DNA of 64,000 nt from Melampsora larici-populina 98AG31 (GCF_000204055.1 NW_006768776.1:22105-86104); one strand, 5' to 3'; numbered from the stretch's first letter, positions 1-11,806 are shown. The notes: generated from the sequence alone by a model not told the origin. A program made the numbers and translations.

Positions 1-364
1 AATCAATTTTTACATAATTTTTATAAATTTGGGTAAGGTTTTTGTATCCTTTTTTTGTAAAAACAACATGTCTTTAATTTGGGACACCTAAAAAGGTGTC
101 CTGCTTTGAAAAACTAACACATATATTACAACAATGAGCAAGTTGTTGTAGTGTAAAAATATGTAAAAAAAAAGTTAACTTGAAACCCCCTATTGTTTCA
201 TTTGTTTCATTTGTATGTATTGTATGTATTGTATATATTGTTGGTGTTGTATGTTTAGTTTGAATCAAGAGATTCCAAGCTTATTTACGTTTCATGTATA
301 CTTCTATCCCACAGTGTCCGTTGATTGCAACCTTGAAGTTTAGGTCACATTTCTTGTGTAGTTC

Positions 365-1100
365 CTCAAAGTGATATGAGTGTTGTATTTCTTGTATGTC
401 TGTCAGTGGTGCGTAGTACATTCTTTGCATTTGTGTATATATGGTGTAGACAGGTAAGGGATATATGATATGCATGGTATATGCATGGTGTATATGGTAT
501 GTATGGTGCATATGATATGTATGGTATGTGTGGTATGTATGGTGTATACAGCGTATATGGTATGTATCTATTACGTGGTATATATAGTGTATATGGTGTA
601 TATGGTATGCCTGGTATGTATGGTATGTTTGGTATGTCTGGGATTTTTGTTTCCTCTATGATCTTTGTATCTATCAAGGGGGTTCAATTTTGTCTATCTT
701 TGTTGTATACCCCTATTCCACAGTGCCCTTTGAATGCAAACTTGAAATTGAGACCACATCTCTTGTGCGGTTTGTCTCACACAAATGGGTTTAGTATAAT
801 ATGTCATGTATGTCATGTATGTCTTGCATGTCTTGCATGTCATGTATGTCATGTATGTCTTGCATGTCTTGCATGTCATGTATGTCATGTATGTCTTGTA
901 TTCAGTGTAAGTTTTGTATTTTTGTTATATATGTTGTGTATTTTTTGTAAGTATAGTGTGTATAGTATCTATGGCATTTTTGGTATGCACGCTGTATATG
1001 GGGTAGATTGTATGTAGTGTATGTATTGTTTCTGCTGTGTGTTTTTTATCTATCAAGGGGGTTCAAGTTTCTTTATTTTTGAGTTATACTTCCATGTTAC
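365..1100. repeat. TGTATGT/ATGGT simple-sequence tract with embedded short units
   Basis: The tract is built from variants of TATGTATGGT (about 470-660) and ATGTATGTCTTGC (about 800-900). A non-simple unit recurs inside it: a block starting ATCAAGGGGGTTCAA at about 675 returns at about 1053, and the following phrase about a TTTGAATGCAA-like core near 727 has a relative near 320. This looks like short insertions spread within one expanding array. The open reading frames here encode only repeats of M, Y, V, C and G and are not considered genes. Confidence 0.85.
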
Positions 1101-1405
1101 AATACCCATGGAATGTCCCTGGTATCCTCCTCCAAAGGGTGTCATCTGGAAATGTGCCTCGATGTGCCTTTTGAGCTCCCGCGGAACCCCAACCCTTCCA
1201 AATTGATCAAGTCATCTCACGTCCTTCCCTGGCTTTGCCCACAGCGGTCAAAACAGTTTGATTGGTTTCATCTTTGCACAGACTTCTTTGGTACCTTTCA
1301 CAACCTCACAAAGCCACAATTAAATTGAAAAGATGGCCAGAACAAATGGCAAAAACGGGCAGAAAGAATGAGGCCTGCTCATATCCCATGAAGCACAGCC
1401 AACAA

Positions 1406-1586
1406 AGATGCCTCGGATTGAAAAATCCGAGGTATCATCGGACTCAAATCCTCAGACAAAATCTTTCCAAGGTTTTGATCCGAGGTATTATTTTGCGTCA
1501 AAAAATACCTCGGATCAAATCCTCGGACAAGACCTGTCCGAGGGTTTCCATCCGATGATGCCTCGGATTTTTCAATCCGAGGCATC
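1406..1586. mobile_element. Palindromic foldback element (CCTCGGAT family)
   Basis: The two ends are inverted copies: AGATGCCTCGGATT on the left and AATCCGAGGCATCT on the right. Pairing continues inward through GATCCGAGGTATT/AATACCTCGGATC, so almost all 181 bp can fold into one long stem. There is no coding capacity. This is typical of a small non-autonomous foldback element or MITE. No target-site duplication is obvious. A related TCGGATAC/GTATCCGA hairpin occurs near 17571-17611. Confidence 0.75.
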
Positions 1587-1640
1587 TATGTTGGTGGTGA
1601 AGTGTAACACCGCGGGATCTCTTAATTTCACACAAACACA

Positions 1641-2828
1641 TTGAGTATGATATGTCATTCATGTCTTGTATACATTGTATGTCTTGTATACATTGTATCT
1701 ATTGTCAGTATGTTGAACAAACCTGAACACTGTCAGGAGGTGTTCAATGGAAGCCCAGTCCGTTTTGGTGAAGTGTGCCGGATGGACAAACGCACCTTCT
1801 TGAACCTGATGGATATCTTGAATCCATACCTCGAAGACACCATCCATGTCTCGGCACGCGAACAAGTCATGATGTTCCTCTACACTGTAGGAAATGGTGC
1901 GACCAATCGAATGGTTTCAGAACGGTTTCAGCACTCCGGAGACACAGTCAGTCGATACTTCAATATTGTTCGACATGTGTTGGACAACCTCTCCAGCGAA
2001 TTCATCACTCAACCAGGTCCTAACGCACCTTGCCCTCCTCAGATCTCTTCTGACCCCAAACGCTTTCCGTGGTTTGAAGGATGCATTGGAGCCATTGATG
2101 GAACACATATCCAAGCTATTGTTCCATCAAATGAAGAAGATTTATACCGAAATCGAAAGGGATTTCTCAGCCAAAATGTTCTTGCAGGCTGCTCATTTAA
2201 CATGACCTTCAACTTTTTCCTCGCTGGTTGCAAAGGCTCAGCAGCTGATGCTCGAGTGCTTGAAGTGGCAAGGCGGGAAGGTCACTTTGTAGTTCCACCA
2301 GGTCAGTATTGTTCTTGATCATGATTCGAGTACCAACTGACTGTTTCTGCTCTTTAAGACCAATACTATCTAGCTGATGCTGGGTACGCAAACGAGCCTG
2401 GTTTCTTGGCTCCGTATCGTGGGGTAAGATATCACCTAAAAGAATGGGCTCAAGGCCGCCAGGGTCCTCAAGACTACAAAGAGCTATTCAACCTTCGACA
2501 TTCTTCTCTACGAAATGTCATTGAAAGGTTATTAGGCGTGAACAAAAAGCGATTTAAGATACTTGCTGATATGCACTCATATCCTATCGAGTCACAACCA
2601 TCACTAGTAATTGCTCTCTGTACTCTTCATAACATTATCAAAACCCGAGGCGAAGACTGGTTTTTTGATGAATACGATGTGGAGAATTTGGAGAACGATC
2701 GAGCCTGGCTAGCGGCAAACACAAATTTATATCGGACTGCCACTGATCAAGTCCGAACTCAAGCAAAGGATGCAAGAGACCGTTTGGCTATGGCAATGTG
2801 GGATGACTATTTAGCTCATCATCCATAG
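1641..2828 (+). CDS. PIF/Harbinger DDE transposase, N-terminally truncated
   Basis: Two exons, 1641-2301 and 2359-2828, join in frame across a 57-bp GT-AG intron and give 376 residues. The fold is that of the DDE_Tnp_4 (Harbinger) endonuclease, which cuts and rejoins the element ends. The probable catalytic acids are D153 in GAIDGTHI, D203 in AADARVL and E276 in NVIER; the family motif LADAGYANEPGFLAPYRG lies at 225-242. The first ~24 residues are translated simple repeat, so the true N terminus is missing; the in-frame ATG at 1710 is the first outside the repeat. The other copy at 26893 has about 70 residues before the shared GSPV block, against about 37 here. The catalytic core looks complete, but without a left terminus this copy is unlikely to move itself. 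Confidence 0.85.
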
Positions 2829-3219
2829 CCTTTCAAGTGCTCAACCTCATCGTTCAGCATTTTTACAATCAATACAATCAAATTGACTTAGTTTTTCATT
2901 TTTTTAAACTCATCTTCCATCAGACATTGCATTAAATTCACCGTTCCAACCCTTTCACAAGCTATCACACCTTTCTTTCTGTTTTTTCAACAAAACCTCA
3001 TTTTTATTGTTATTTGCAGACCGTTTAGCTTTCTTAGCAGAAGCTCAGTTTAAGTGATTAGATAGACATTCTTAGTCATATATGATGGTCTTTATCTTTA
3101 TCTCTACTTACAATCAAATCCCAAGCTTCTTGTTTTTTTCTTTTTAATCTCATCGCTTCAACCCTTTCCTTTTGAGGCAACTTTATTCTTAAAGATGAAA
3201 CCCTTATCTGAGAGATGTA

Positions 3220-3489
3220 AATCACATGACTAAAGCCTTCGCTTCACTTTTTTTATGTTTGAGTTCGTTTTTGTTCGCTTCACTTTTTTAATGTTTGAGT
3301 TTGTTTTTGTTGATATTTTTACTCGTTTAAGTAAATAAGTGATCAATTCAGATTAATCACATGACTAAAGCCTTCGCTTCACTTTTTTTATGTTTGAGTT
3401 CGTTTTTGTTCGCTTCACTTTTTTTATGTTTGAGTGCGTTTTTGTTGATATTTTTACTCGTTTAAGTAAATAAGTGATCAGTTCAGATT
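3220..3489. repeat. 135-bp tandem duplication
   Basis: Two adjacent units, 3220-3354 and 3355-3489, each start AATCACATGACTAAAG and end near GATCARTTCAGATT. They differ at only a few bases. They lie in the non-coding space between the two convergent Harbinger genes. Confidence 0.8.
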
Positions 3490-3560
3490 GACAAATAAGA
3501 TTTGATTTGCTTGATAACAACATACAAATTGAGATGATCATGCTGATCATGCTAGATAAC

Positions 3561-3659
3561 TGGAAGCAATTAAAAGAACAACCAGAGTAAAAGTGGAAGC
3601 AATTAAAAGAACAACCAGAGTAAAAGTGGAAGCGATTAAAAGAACAACCAGAGTAAAAG
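3561..3659. repeat. Three 33-bp tandem repeats
   Basis: Units at 3561, 3594 and 3627 start TGGAAGCAATTAAAAG (third unit GCGATT). No coding function is seen. Confidence 0.85.
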
Positions 3660-3971
3660 ATTCAATGAGATAAAAATGACAAAAATATAACGAGATCTGA
3701 GAAGATACACATAGAAAGAATGATGAGGCACAAGACCGATCATGCTACATACTTGTAATCATAAAAAGTCAGAATTTCTCGTTGTTGATCAGAATGAAGT
3801 GAAAGATTGAAGAAGATGCATGTTGATCTGATTGTTCTACTTGTAATCGATGAGAAACAAAGGTTGAAGGCGATAAACCATTTCTGAGTCGAAAGTTTGA
3901 TTGAACATACACGTTTGATTTCAAAGATGGTTCTACTTGAAATTGATGAGAAACGATGGTAATTCAATCAA

Positions 3972-5362
3972 TCATTTCTGAGTGGAAAGTTCGATCTCTT
4001 CTAAAATCCAGGGCCAACGTAGCTTGTCTTCTAATTGAATGAAGAATGCACAATTATCTTCGGTGCGTAAGACTTTTGAGCCCGCAAGTCGACTCTTGTC
4101 ATCTTGTGATTGGATTGTGGCATCTGCTTTAAAAATATCCATGGCTTGTTTTAACGAAGGAGTTGCAGATTGCTTGAGGGCTAAAGATTCTTGCTCGAGT
4201 CGGGCTGCTTCTTGAGCACGGGTGGCCTTGCGAGCATCATGAGCAGCTGATGATCTGGCACGGATCTTCTCACGCTGTAATGCACTGTTCATCCGGGCTT
4301 GGCCATGACTAGCGGCGTTATTGAGAGCAGTTGCAATATTGGCTTTGCTGGCTGGACGGGTGCGAGGACCAACCTTGGGTTTGGATTGGCTAGGAGGATC
4401 GTGAGCAGGGATCTGAGTGGATTTCGGATACTGAGGAGATTACCCTTGATCTTGGAGGTCGCATCGGGACTGGAAATTCGATCTTCATCTTGCTCGATGA
4501 TAGTCTCAGGTTGATCTTTTGTGATAATAAAGATTATGTAAGTTGAAAGAGAAAGAACAGATTACGAATTCAGACAACTTACCAATAGGCTTGGTGCTGT
4601 GAGGGTCAAACAAAGGAAGACCTTCCTCGTCAGAATCATCAATTATCATCTCTGCTCCTCTGACATGATCTTCTTTTTCCCGAAGTTCCTCTTTGTCAGA
4701 ATCATCAAGGGCCAACTCCTCCGCAGTGAGGTGGTCTTGCTTTGCTCGAAGTTTCTTTGAACTTGGTCCAGTAGCGCGAATCCCAGTAACTGCCAAGTTA
4801 GTATCACCCACTAGTTCGCTCATGGTGTTATATAAGGGGAATGGTTTATCTCTGTATACTAATGCACCCTGGTTACGCTGGTATTGGTTGGGTTTAACAA
4901 ATTGATACAACATACATCAGTTCAATTGGCAAGATGATCAGAAAAGGAACTAGAACAGGAAGAGTTACTTCAGCATAGCTTGGCCAGCTGAAATCTGGTT
5001 CGACCTCAATCATGTTGGTTTCTTCATTCCAACCAACACCTGAAGTTGATCGAAGTTTATGTACAATGGTGTATTGCTTTTTGGCCTGGAATTAGGTGGA
5101 CATGCAAGGTCAGTATTTGTGAAAAAGGAAGCAAAGATCACCTCACCTCATTAAAACGGTTCTTTATTTGATCCTTAACTAGGGTGGTTTTATATTTATC
5201 ATTGTAATCTCTGACAACCTCATTCCAAGCCTCGGATTTGAAGCCTGACTGTGCTTTCTTCCCCTCGAGTTGTTGTACAATAAGCGCATTTAGGAAATAC
5301 TGGACTTTTGCATTGGTCCAATTTGGTGGGGTTAAGGGCTGCTTGGTGTTTGATCTACCCAT
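3972..5362 (-). pseudogene. Harbinger Myb/SANT-like accessory protein, frameshifted
   Basis: Exon 1 (5147-5362) encodes a Myb/SANT-like DNA-binding domain: WTNAKVQYFLNAL is followed by GFKSEAWNEVV and KDQIKNRFNE. Exon 2 (4969-5085) continues with YTIVHKLRSTSGVGWNEE, exon 3 (4583-4877) is acidic and serine-rich, and exon 4 runs to the stop at 3972. In exon 4 the frame starting DQPETIIEQDED must shift by one base near 4425-4445 to reach the homologous tail ending FFIQLEDKLRWPWILEE. That tail matches the intact gene at 30153 (FFMELEDDLCFKWLKEK). Such proteins bind the element ends and help import the transposase. The frameshift makes this copy probably inactive, unless it is an unrecognised splice. 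Confidence 0.7.
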
Positions 5363-5699
5363 ATTGAATTGGAATTGAAGTAAGAGAAGAGTATTGGACT
5401 CGTGAGAATGTGTTGGAAGTTGAAAAAGGTGGTTAATTGAGTAGTTGATAGAGAAGGGTGGTGTTGGTACAAGTGGTTCAGTTGGGCTTCAGCATTGGAC
5501 AAGTCGAAGTTTAACATGAGTGTCATATGAAAATGAAGTACATTTTGATTATTTCAATGTGTAGTTTTGGATTGCATAATACATTATGATACCACAGGCC
5601 AAAACAGGCCGAACATGGTATTTGCATTCTACATTTTTTTTTTCAATACTACATTTTTCGGTGGTAAAATAAACGCTACCGAACGGGCCCTAAGACAAA

Positions 5700-5757
5700 G
5701 TAGTCATACTGATAGTACTATAGTATTATTGTACTAAGATTTATAGTACGATAGTAC
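5700..5757. repeat. TAGTACTA simple array (left part)
   Basis: Variants of GTACTATAGTA adjoin the hAT element. The same array resumes after that element at 11266 and again after a MITE at 11807. Confidence 0.8.
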
Positions 5758-6258
5758 CAACGCTGCCACAAATACTTTACCAGTACCGGTAAAGTAACGG
5801 TATCGTAACTTTTTTTCCAGTATCGTATCGCCGGTATCAGTATCGCGGCCACTGATACGCTACTGCCCGACCCTCCTGGCAGTATCGTGGACAGCAATAC
5901 TTTACTAAGTATCGTACCGGGCCCCGAGTACGATACTGGGCCCGGACTTGGACAGTATCAAGTATCGCACCAGTATCGCTGTACCTTCCCACGTCGGAGT
6001 TGAATCATGTTAGGCTTGGCGGAATGACTGCTCTTTGCACGTCATCGCTATTGATTCAAACCCCTAGCACGTCTGACCCACCAACCCACCCTCCTTTCCT
6101 GATTGGGCCAACCTGTGGTCAGATAGCTTTGACAACTTTAGCACGGTGAGTCGATTTCAACTTCAATCACATGAAGTCTTCCTTTAATTGACACCCTCTT
6201 TTGGTGTATTCCCTTTCTTGTTTTCCTCACGTCTCAGGCTTCAACTTCGAGTTCTACG

Positions 6259-9200
6259 ATGTATTCCCGTCCTCATCGCGATGAAAAAAGCCCCACCCCT
6301 GCCTCTTCTCCTCATCGATCGCCTTCATCGCAAGCACAGGCTCAGCCAACCCCTCGTCGAAGTGCTCGAACAACCCCACTCCGTCGACAATCTTCCATGG
6401 TTATCCCTCCCTCCGATTCTCGAAAGGCCGTTCCGAGTGATGTTGAATCCGAGTCCGAGAATGTACGAAAGGGTTCCAAGCGTCGCCGAGAGGAAACAGA
6501 AGATGAATCAGCTTTGACAAGCAAAAACCAACCTAAAAAGTCAAAATCAGCTAGTTCTTTGGCTGTTACCTCGAAACAGACCAAGAAGACTGTGGTACCC
6601 ACCAAGAAATCCAACAATCCGACTCAGGTATGTTTGTTTAAGATTGTATACATCCTTCTCAGCAATCACTGACCATTGTAATTATTTTCAACAGTCTAAC
6701 AGCACCGCTTCTACCTCAAAGCGAAAACGATTAGAGGTGAACTTAATTCAGGACTCCGAGGATGAACATGTCAAAGTCCAGCAACCCAAGAAAAAGCCTA
6801 AGAAAGTAACGAAACAGTTGGAAGAAAAGGGTGAAGAGAAGGAGGCCGAAGTGGAAGAAGTGGATCCCTATGATCCCATCAAGGACTACTTTGAACCTAA
6901 CTCGGTGAGGGGTGGAAAAGATGTGAGTACAATTTCTCTGTTTCTTTATTCCTGTCAAACGATCATGTGCCAGTGCTTTCAAGCTGACACTGATAATGGC
7001 TTTAGAAACCCGAGGGTCCTTATAACTCGTGGGTATGCAAGTATTGTCCCGCCAAAGCTCGCGGCGGTGGTGGTTCCTATTCGAATCTCTATGCTCATCG
7101 AGACGGTTCCACCCAAGCTGGAAAGTCCGGCAAGCCTGGCTGCCAAGGACGGGATCAGGCCATTGAAGCGGGTTGTGTACTTCCACCCACAGTTTGCGAA
7201 AGACGCAAAAAGCAAGAGCAACTCGTCCAGACATCCATGAACTCTTTTGTTCAGAAGGTAAACAAATTTTCCAACCCAGTCTTGAATCAGATGGTTGGAT
7301 TGTGGGCTGTCTCTACATCCCAACCTTGGTTGCGAATCGAAGACAAGGCCTTGCGCGCCTGTTTCCGATATGCCAATCCTCACGCTCAGCTTTTTGGCCG
7401 CACCTGGCTTGCCAACTTCGCTCACCGGGTGTACCTTGGTCAGCGAGAGACGGTCATATCTGACCTAAAGGTGAGTTTCTTGGCATTTGTTATCATTCAA
7501 ATCATTTGTTTAATTTTGTTTTAATTGTTCATAATGTTCTCTTTCAATATCAATGTCAGGCCCTTGACAGCAAATATGGCCTAATCTTGGACGCTTGGAC
7601 ATCCCCTCGTAATCGATACGGTTTCATATCAGCATCTGTTACCTACATCAACAGCGAGTGGAAATTTGTTAGCAGGCATCTCTCGATGAAGATGATTGCT
7701 TGGCACCACAAAGGCGAGTGGTTAGCCGAGCCGTTGATCAATGTTCTTGTGAAACATGATCTATACTCTAAGATAAGTTTTTTCTTAGTTTTCTTTCATT
7801 TCCGGATCTGAACCAAGTATCTAATGTATTTTTAAAATAACACATGGTTTCCCAGACACACGACTCAGGAAGTAACAACGATACGTGCGCTCGTGCAATG
7901 CAAGCTCGACTCAAGAAAGTGGCTGAAGAAAACTATGAAGAATTCACTTTTGATGAAAGTACGGATAGAGTGCGATGTGCAGGGCATAAGATTGCTTTGA
8001 CTGTTAACGGCGGACTACAGGCTCTAGGTATTGAAGCTCCTCCACCGCCGCTTGTCAAGTCCACAATCCTCGGCAACTTTCCACTCGACGAGCACACTTT
8101 GGCCACCATTCCGGAAGAAGAAGAAGATGGTGAAGAGTCTTCAAAGTCTCAACAAACCCCTTTGAATAACCAGGACAACTCGGATTACAAAGACGAGGAT
8201 ACTGATCTTAGCAACTTACCAGGAAAGGAAGTCAGCAATGAATGGTATCAAGTCATTGATGGTCCATTCGATCCTCCACCTGCAGTCGAAGTTGAACAAC
8301 CTGCAACTAATCGCAACGAGGCAAATGAAGTCCATGCACTGACTCTCAAAGTAAGTCGTTTTCTGGTGTTGTGTCCTATTAACCGTCCAAACTTCTGCTG
8401 ATCAATATCTCTCATATGTGAGGGTAGGGTATTCTTTAGAGTACTCTAGGCTCACTATGGGAAGGGTAGTTAGGTTCCTTTTATTTAAAATAGTTGTATT
8501 TCAAATATAATTTTGTAAATACAATTTGAAATAAAAATGAAAGGAAGAAAGGAAATGAGACTGACAGTCTGTTTGGATAAATCCAGACAGACTACAGTTA
8601 AATGACTCCTTAGAAGGAGGTTTTGAAATACAATAATATAAGGCTGGATCCAAGGCCCTCCCTTAATCTTCAAGGTAACAGATCAAAGAGTGATATGTAG
8701 GTCACTAGCCTGGTTATTTATAGTCACCAACTGGTAGTTATTCAGAAGGTCACTAACCTGTGAGTTGTTGTAGGTCACTAACCTGCAGTTGTTCAAAAGG
8801 TCACTAACCTGAGAGTTGATAAAGGTTACTAACCTGAGAGTTGATAAAGGTTACTAACCTGCAGTTGTTCAAAAGGTGACTAACCTGGAGTTCTTTGAGA
8901 GGTTACTAACCTGAAAAGTTCTACTTGGGGAAAGTAGAGGATCCAAAGGATGAAGAATGAAATTACTTTATCTTTTAGGCAGGAATCTGCTTTAAAGAGA
9001 TGAAGTGAATCACTAGTCTTATAAGTATAAGACTTTTGATTATGTACTTCAAAGGAACTTTAAAGGTTCTTTAAAAGATATGTGTAATAAAATGCTTGGG
9101 GGAAAGTTCTTGAAGGCTGAGAGAGGAGGGGTTTATATACTCTCCTCTCCAAACCTAATTGTAGTGATATTTGATTGTATCATTACTGTGGTTTAGGGTT

Positions 9201-10886
9201 TGATGATTATTATTAATTATTATTATTATTAGTATTACATAATTACATATATGTGTCATGTAATTTATGTAGTATAAGCATTTTAACTCTTGACACTGAG
9301 TTATGAGGTGTAATTGGTGTTTTATTACATGTTACATATGTTTTTAAATGTATATGTATATGTAATTGGTGTTTGTATATGTTTTATTATATGTTACATA
9401 TGTTTTATAAGCTGTATGTACATGTAATTAGGTTTATAAGTGAAAGTTCTATATTATAAGTTAGTTTTGGGTACATGTATATGTACCCAGGGCTGACATC
9501 ATACATAGCTCGACGACATTGCTCGCAAAATTGGTGGTTCTTCTCGGATGTTGCAGGTCTTTGATGCTACTTGTAAAAGCATGGATGTGAAGTTTCCTCG
9601 ACCGATTCCTGGGTATGGAATTCGATGGAATATCAAAGTTCAATGTTGGGAAAGATTGTACAACGCTCGTGAGGTACGTATTTCCTTTCATATATTTTAA
9701 TATATCTACATCATATGCTTACAAATCACTTATAACCATCTTAGGTAATTGACACTATGCTTAAAGACAATCAGAAGGAGCCTGCGAAAGGCAAAAATCG
9801 CAAGCAAAGCAATCCAAGCTTGGAACCTAGCGATCCTGATGAAAGTCGACCCCGTGGCATTTTCAACAAAGCTTACATTACCCCCGACCAATGGAAGCAG
9901 GTCAGCAAGCTTATCAAGATACTGCGAGTGAGTCATCTACTTACCTCCTCAGCCTCTTTTGACCCAAAGTTTCTAACCAACCCCTTTCTTTCCCATACAG
10001 GAATTCGAAACACTCACCAAGGTCTTTGAGGCGAATGCTCCTACAGGCTCTCTTGTCATTCGGGAGTATGTGAAACTCAAGAGATCGCTCCAAAATAAAA
10101 TCGATTCATGTACTTCACGAAGCGACCCTCTCTTCCCCATGTATCACGCCATGCTTGTACGAATCAAATCTTATTTAGATGAAGCACTCAAATCCGATGT
10201 TCTGGTTTTAGCCACCATCCTCCATCCCAGCTGGCGAGCCGATTATTTTCAATTTGCATTTGGGGAATACTCTAGTGAATTTGAGACGGCAAAAACCTTG
10301 ATTGCAACAGCTTTCGACACTCGAAAAGCAAAACTTGAAGCTGAAGTGGGAAAGAAGAACAACAACCCCAATCAAGATTCTGATGGTGAGGACGATGATG
10401 ATGACGGTTTCCGTGCGCATAGAAAGAAGTTTCAACCACAAATTGAAAACGAGCTGGCAAATTACTTGGATCGAGTTGATGAGCCTTCCAAACAAGTGGA
10501 AAAAGATCCAAATCTTGCTCTTGAATGGTGGAAGGTATCATTTCTGCGTTTTATACATTATCATCCTTGATTTAACTGATAATTGATTGTTTTGTGCTCT
10601 TATCTAGGTCAATGCAGCAAAATATCCTGTCTTATCCTCTCTCGCCAAAGATTACTTGGCAATATGTGGGGCCTCCTGCGCAGTAGAAAGGACATTCTCT
10701 GCGGCTGCAGATGTATGCTGCCGTGATCGTGGCGCTTTGAAACCGCCAACAGTTGAGCGTTCAGTTGGAAGCCGTATGTGGTCTAAAGATGGGATTACTA
10801 TAGCAGGTGAAGATTTTGAGGAATGCCAAAGATGTATGGCAGATTGTATGGCCTTGGACATGGAAAACAGAAAACGCAAGGGTTAA
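6259..10886 (+). CDS. hAT transposase, nine exons, BED zinc finger
   Basis: Exons 6259-6627, 6695-6922, 7006-7470, 7560-7772, 7856-8350, 9509-9673, 9745-9927, 10001-10534 and 10608-10886 all join in frame to give 976 residues. A serine/arginine-rich N terminus is followed by a BED-type finger (W208, C210, C213, H230). The RNase H-like core has D365 in LILDAWTSP, D428 in THDSGSNND, the RCAGH motif at 465-469, and E911 in CAVERTFSAA inside the C-terminal dimerisation region (WWK to YLAICGAS). Faults: the donor after exon 4 reads AAG|ATAAGT instead of AAG|GTAAGT, and intron 5 contains a 1.08-kb solo LTR. The usual LDP-type motif reads ILHPSW. The protein is otherwise open throughout; activity depends on splicing past these two faults. 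Confidence 0.85.
8417..9498. mobile_element. Solo LTR nested in a hAT intron
   Basis: The 1082-bp segment starts TGTGAGGG and ends GGGCTGACA, so it has the TG...CA ends of an LTR. It is flanked by a perfect 5-bp duplication, TCATA at 8412-8416 and 9499-9503. A TATATA-like box occurs near 9134. There is no coding content and no second LTR, so it is a solo LTR left by recombination. Removing it with one TCATA leaves an ordinary intron of about 71 bp between hAT exons 5 and 6. Confidence 0.85.
8748..8913. repeat. Seven GGTNACTAACCTG motifs at ~25-bp period
   Basis: Copies begin at 8748, 8773, 8799, 8824, 8849, 8875 and 8901, spaced 25 or 26 bp, with two weaker ones upstream near 8699 and 8722. 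The spacers differ more than the 13-bp motif does, which suggests repeated binding sites in the LTR rather than plain slippage. Confidence 0.85.
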
Positions 10887-11325
10887 CAAATTGAAATTTC
10901 TTCTTTTTTATTATTTTTTTATTATTTTTTACTTTGTTGTCTTCTTTTCACTATGATACAAGATAAGAAATAAGGTTGTGATAGCTGCAATACACAATAT
11001 CCCTGCTCTGGCAATTTTTTTCACATTTTTTTGTGTTTTTTTGTCCAAGAGTCGCGATACTGCGATACAGTATTGGTATCGTAACTGCTCTGGAGTTACG
11101 TTACTGGGGCCTTGGGTGACATAGTATCGTCACCGCGATACTTTACCCAGTATCGTATCGTACTCACAGGTACGGTACTGAGGATCGGATTCCCCAGTAT
11201 TGTAAATCCGTTACTTTACTGAGTATCGTCAATATGATACCAGTATTGTAATTGTGGCAGCGTTGATAGTACTATGGTAGTCATACTGATTGTACTATAG
11301 GACTATAGTACTATCAGTCTTAGTA

Positions 11326-11804
11326 CAGCCGCCTCTCAGAAAACCAATACACGTCAAAACCAATACTCTTGCAAAACTGATAGTTTTTTGTGCAAATAAA
11401 TTTTATTTGCGGTAAATTTTGTCGAAAAACCAATAAACTCGTCATATCCAGTAACCAATACTGTTTTTCTGAGTTCCCAAGTGTAAAATTAGTTAAAAAC
11501 CAATAATTTATGTGACTTGTGGGTACAGATTTGTTTGGATTTTTTTGTTCATACTACATGTTTCATTGCACAACTTCACCTTGCATCAATCCTTGTTGAC
11601 ACAAGTAGAGGGTGGTGGATTCAATCAAAGAGATTTGTAATGTTGCTCAGGCACCATAGAGCTACATTTCTTTGTCATAACCAATAATTTGAGTGCAGAT
11701 TGTTTTCTATTGGTTTTGACAGAGATTTGACAAAACAGATACTTGGTCAAAACCAATAGCTTTTGTTCCAAATGATTGGGTATTGCTTTTCACAGAGGCG
11801 ACTG
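11326..11804. mobile_element. Tc1/mariner-type MITE
   Basis: Ends are CAGCCGCCTCTCAGAAAA and the complement of CAGTCGCCTCTGTGAAAA, imperfect inverted repeats of about 25 bp. A TA dinucleotide flanks each end (11324-11325 and 11805-11806). The 479-bp interior repeats phrases such as AAAACCAATA and is non-coding. The TA target and CAGTCG-like ends fit a non-autonomous Tc1/mariner element. Confidence 0.8.
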
Positions 11805-11806
11805 TA

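Larger units (their letters stand above)
1641..5690. mobile_element. PIF/Harbinger element, left end lost
   Basis: The element holds a DDE transposase (+) and a Myb/SANT-like accessory gene (-) arranged convergently, the usual two-gene content of PIF/Harbinger elements. A right terminus is visible: CGCTACCGAACGGGCCC ends at 5690 and is followed by TAA, the TWA target typical of the superfamily. No matching GGGCCCGTTCGG end is seen on the left. Instead the transposase frame runs directly into the TGTATGT simple repeat at 1641-1705, so the left end and the N-terminal coding part have been replaced by repeat DNA. Confidence 0.75.
5758..11265. mobile_element. hAT transposon with terminal inverted repeats
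   Basis: The ends are CAACGCTGCCACAA (5758-5771) and its exact complement TTGTGGCAGCGTTG (11252-11265). They are flanked by ATAGTAC on both sides (5751-5757 and 11266-11272); an eighth base G also matches if the final G of the element is counted as target. Subterminal DNA is full of short GGTATCGTA/AGTATCGTA motifs, the usual layout of transposase-binding sites in hATs. Inside lies one nine-exon transposase gene and a nested solo LTR. Confidence 0.88.

Noticed and set aside
470..1017. Open frames of 60-180 residues made of M, Y, G, V and C
   Set aside because: They are translations of TGTATGT-type simple repeats, open on both strands, with no domain-like sequence.
8748..8913. Regularly spaced short repeats resembling a CRISPR array
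   Set aside because: This is a eukaryotic LTR. The repeats are 13 bp with 12-13-bp spacers and no cas genes are present.
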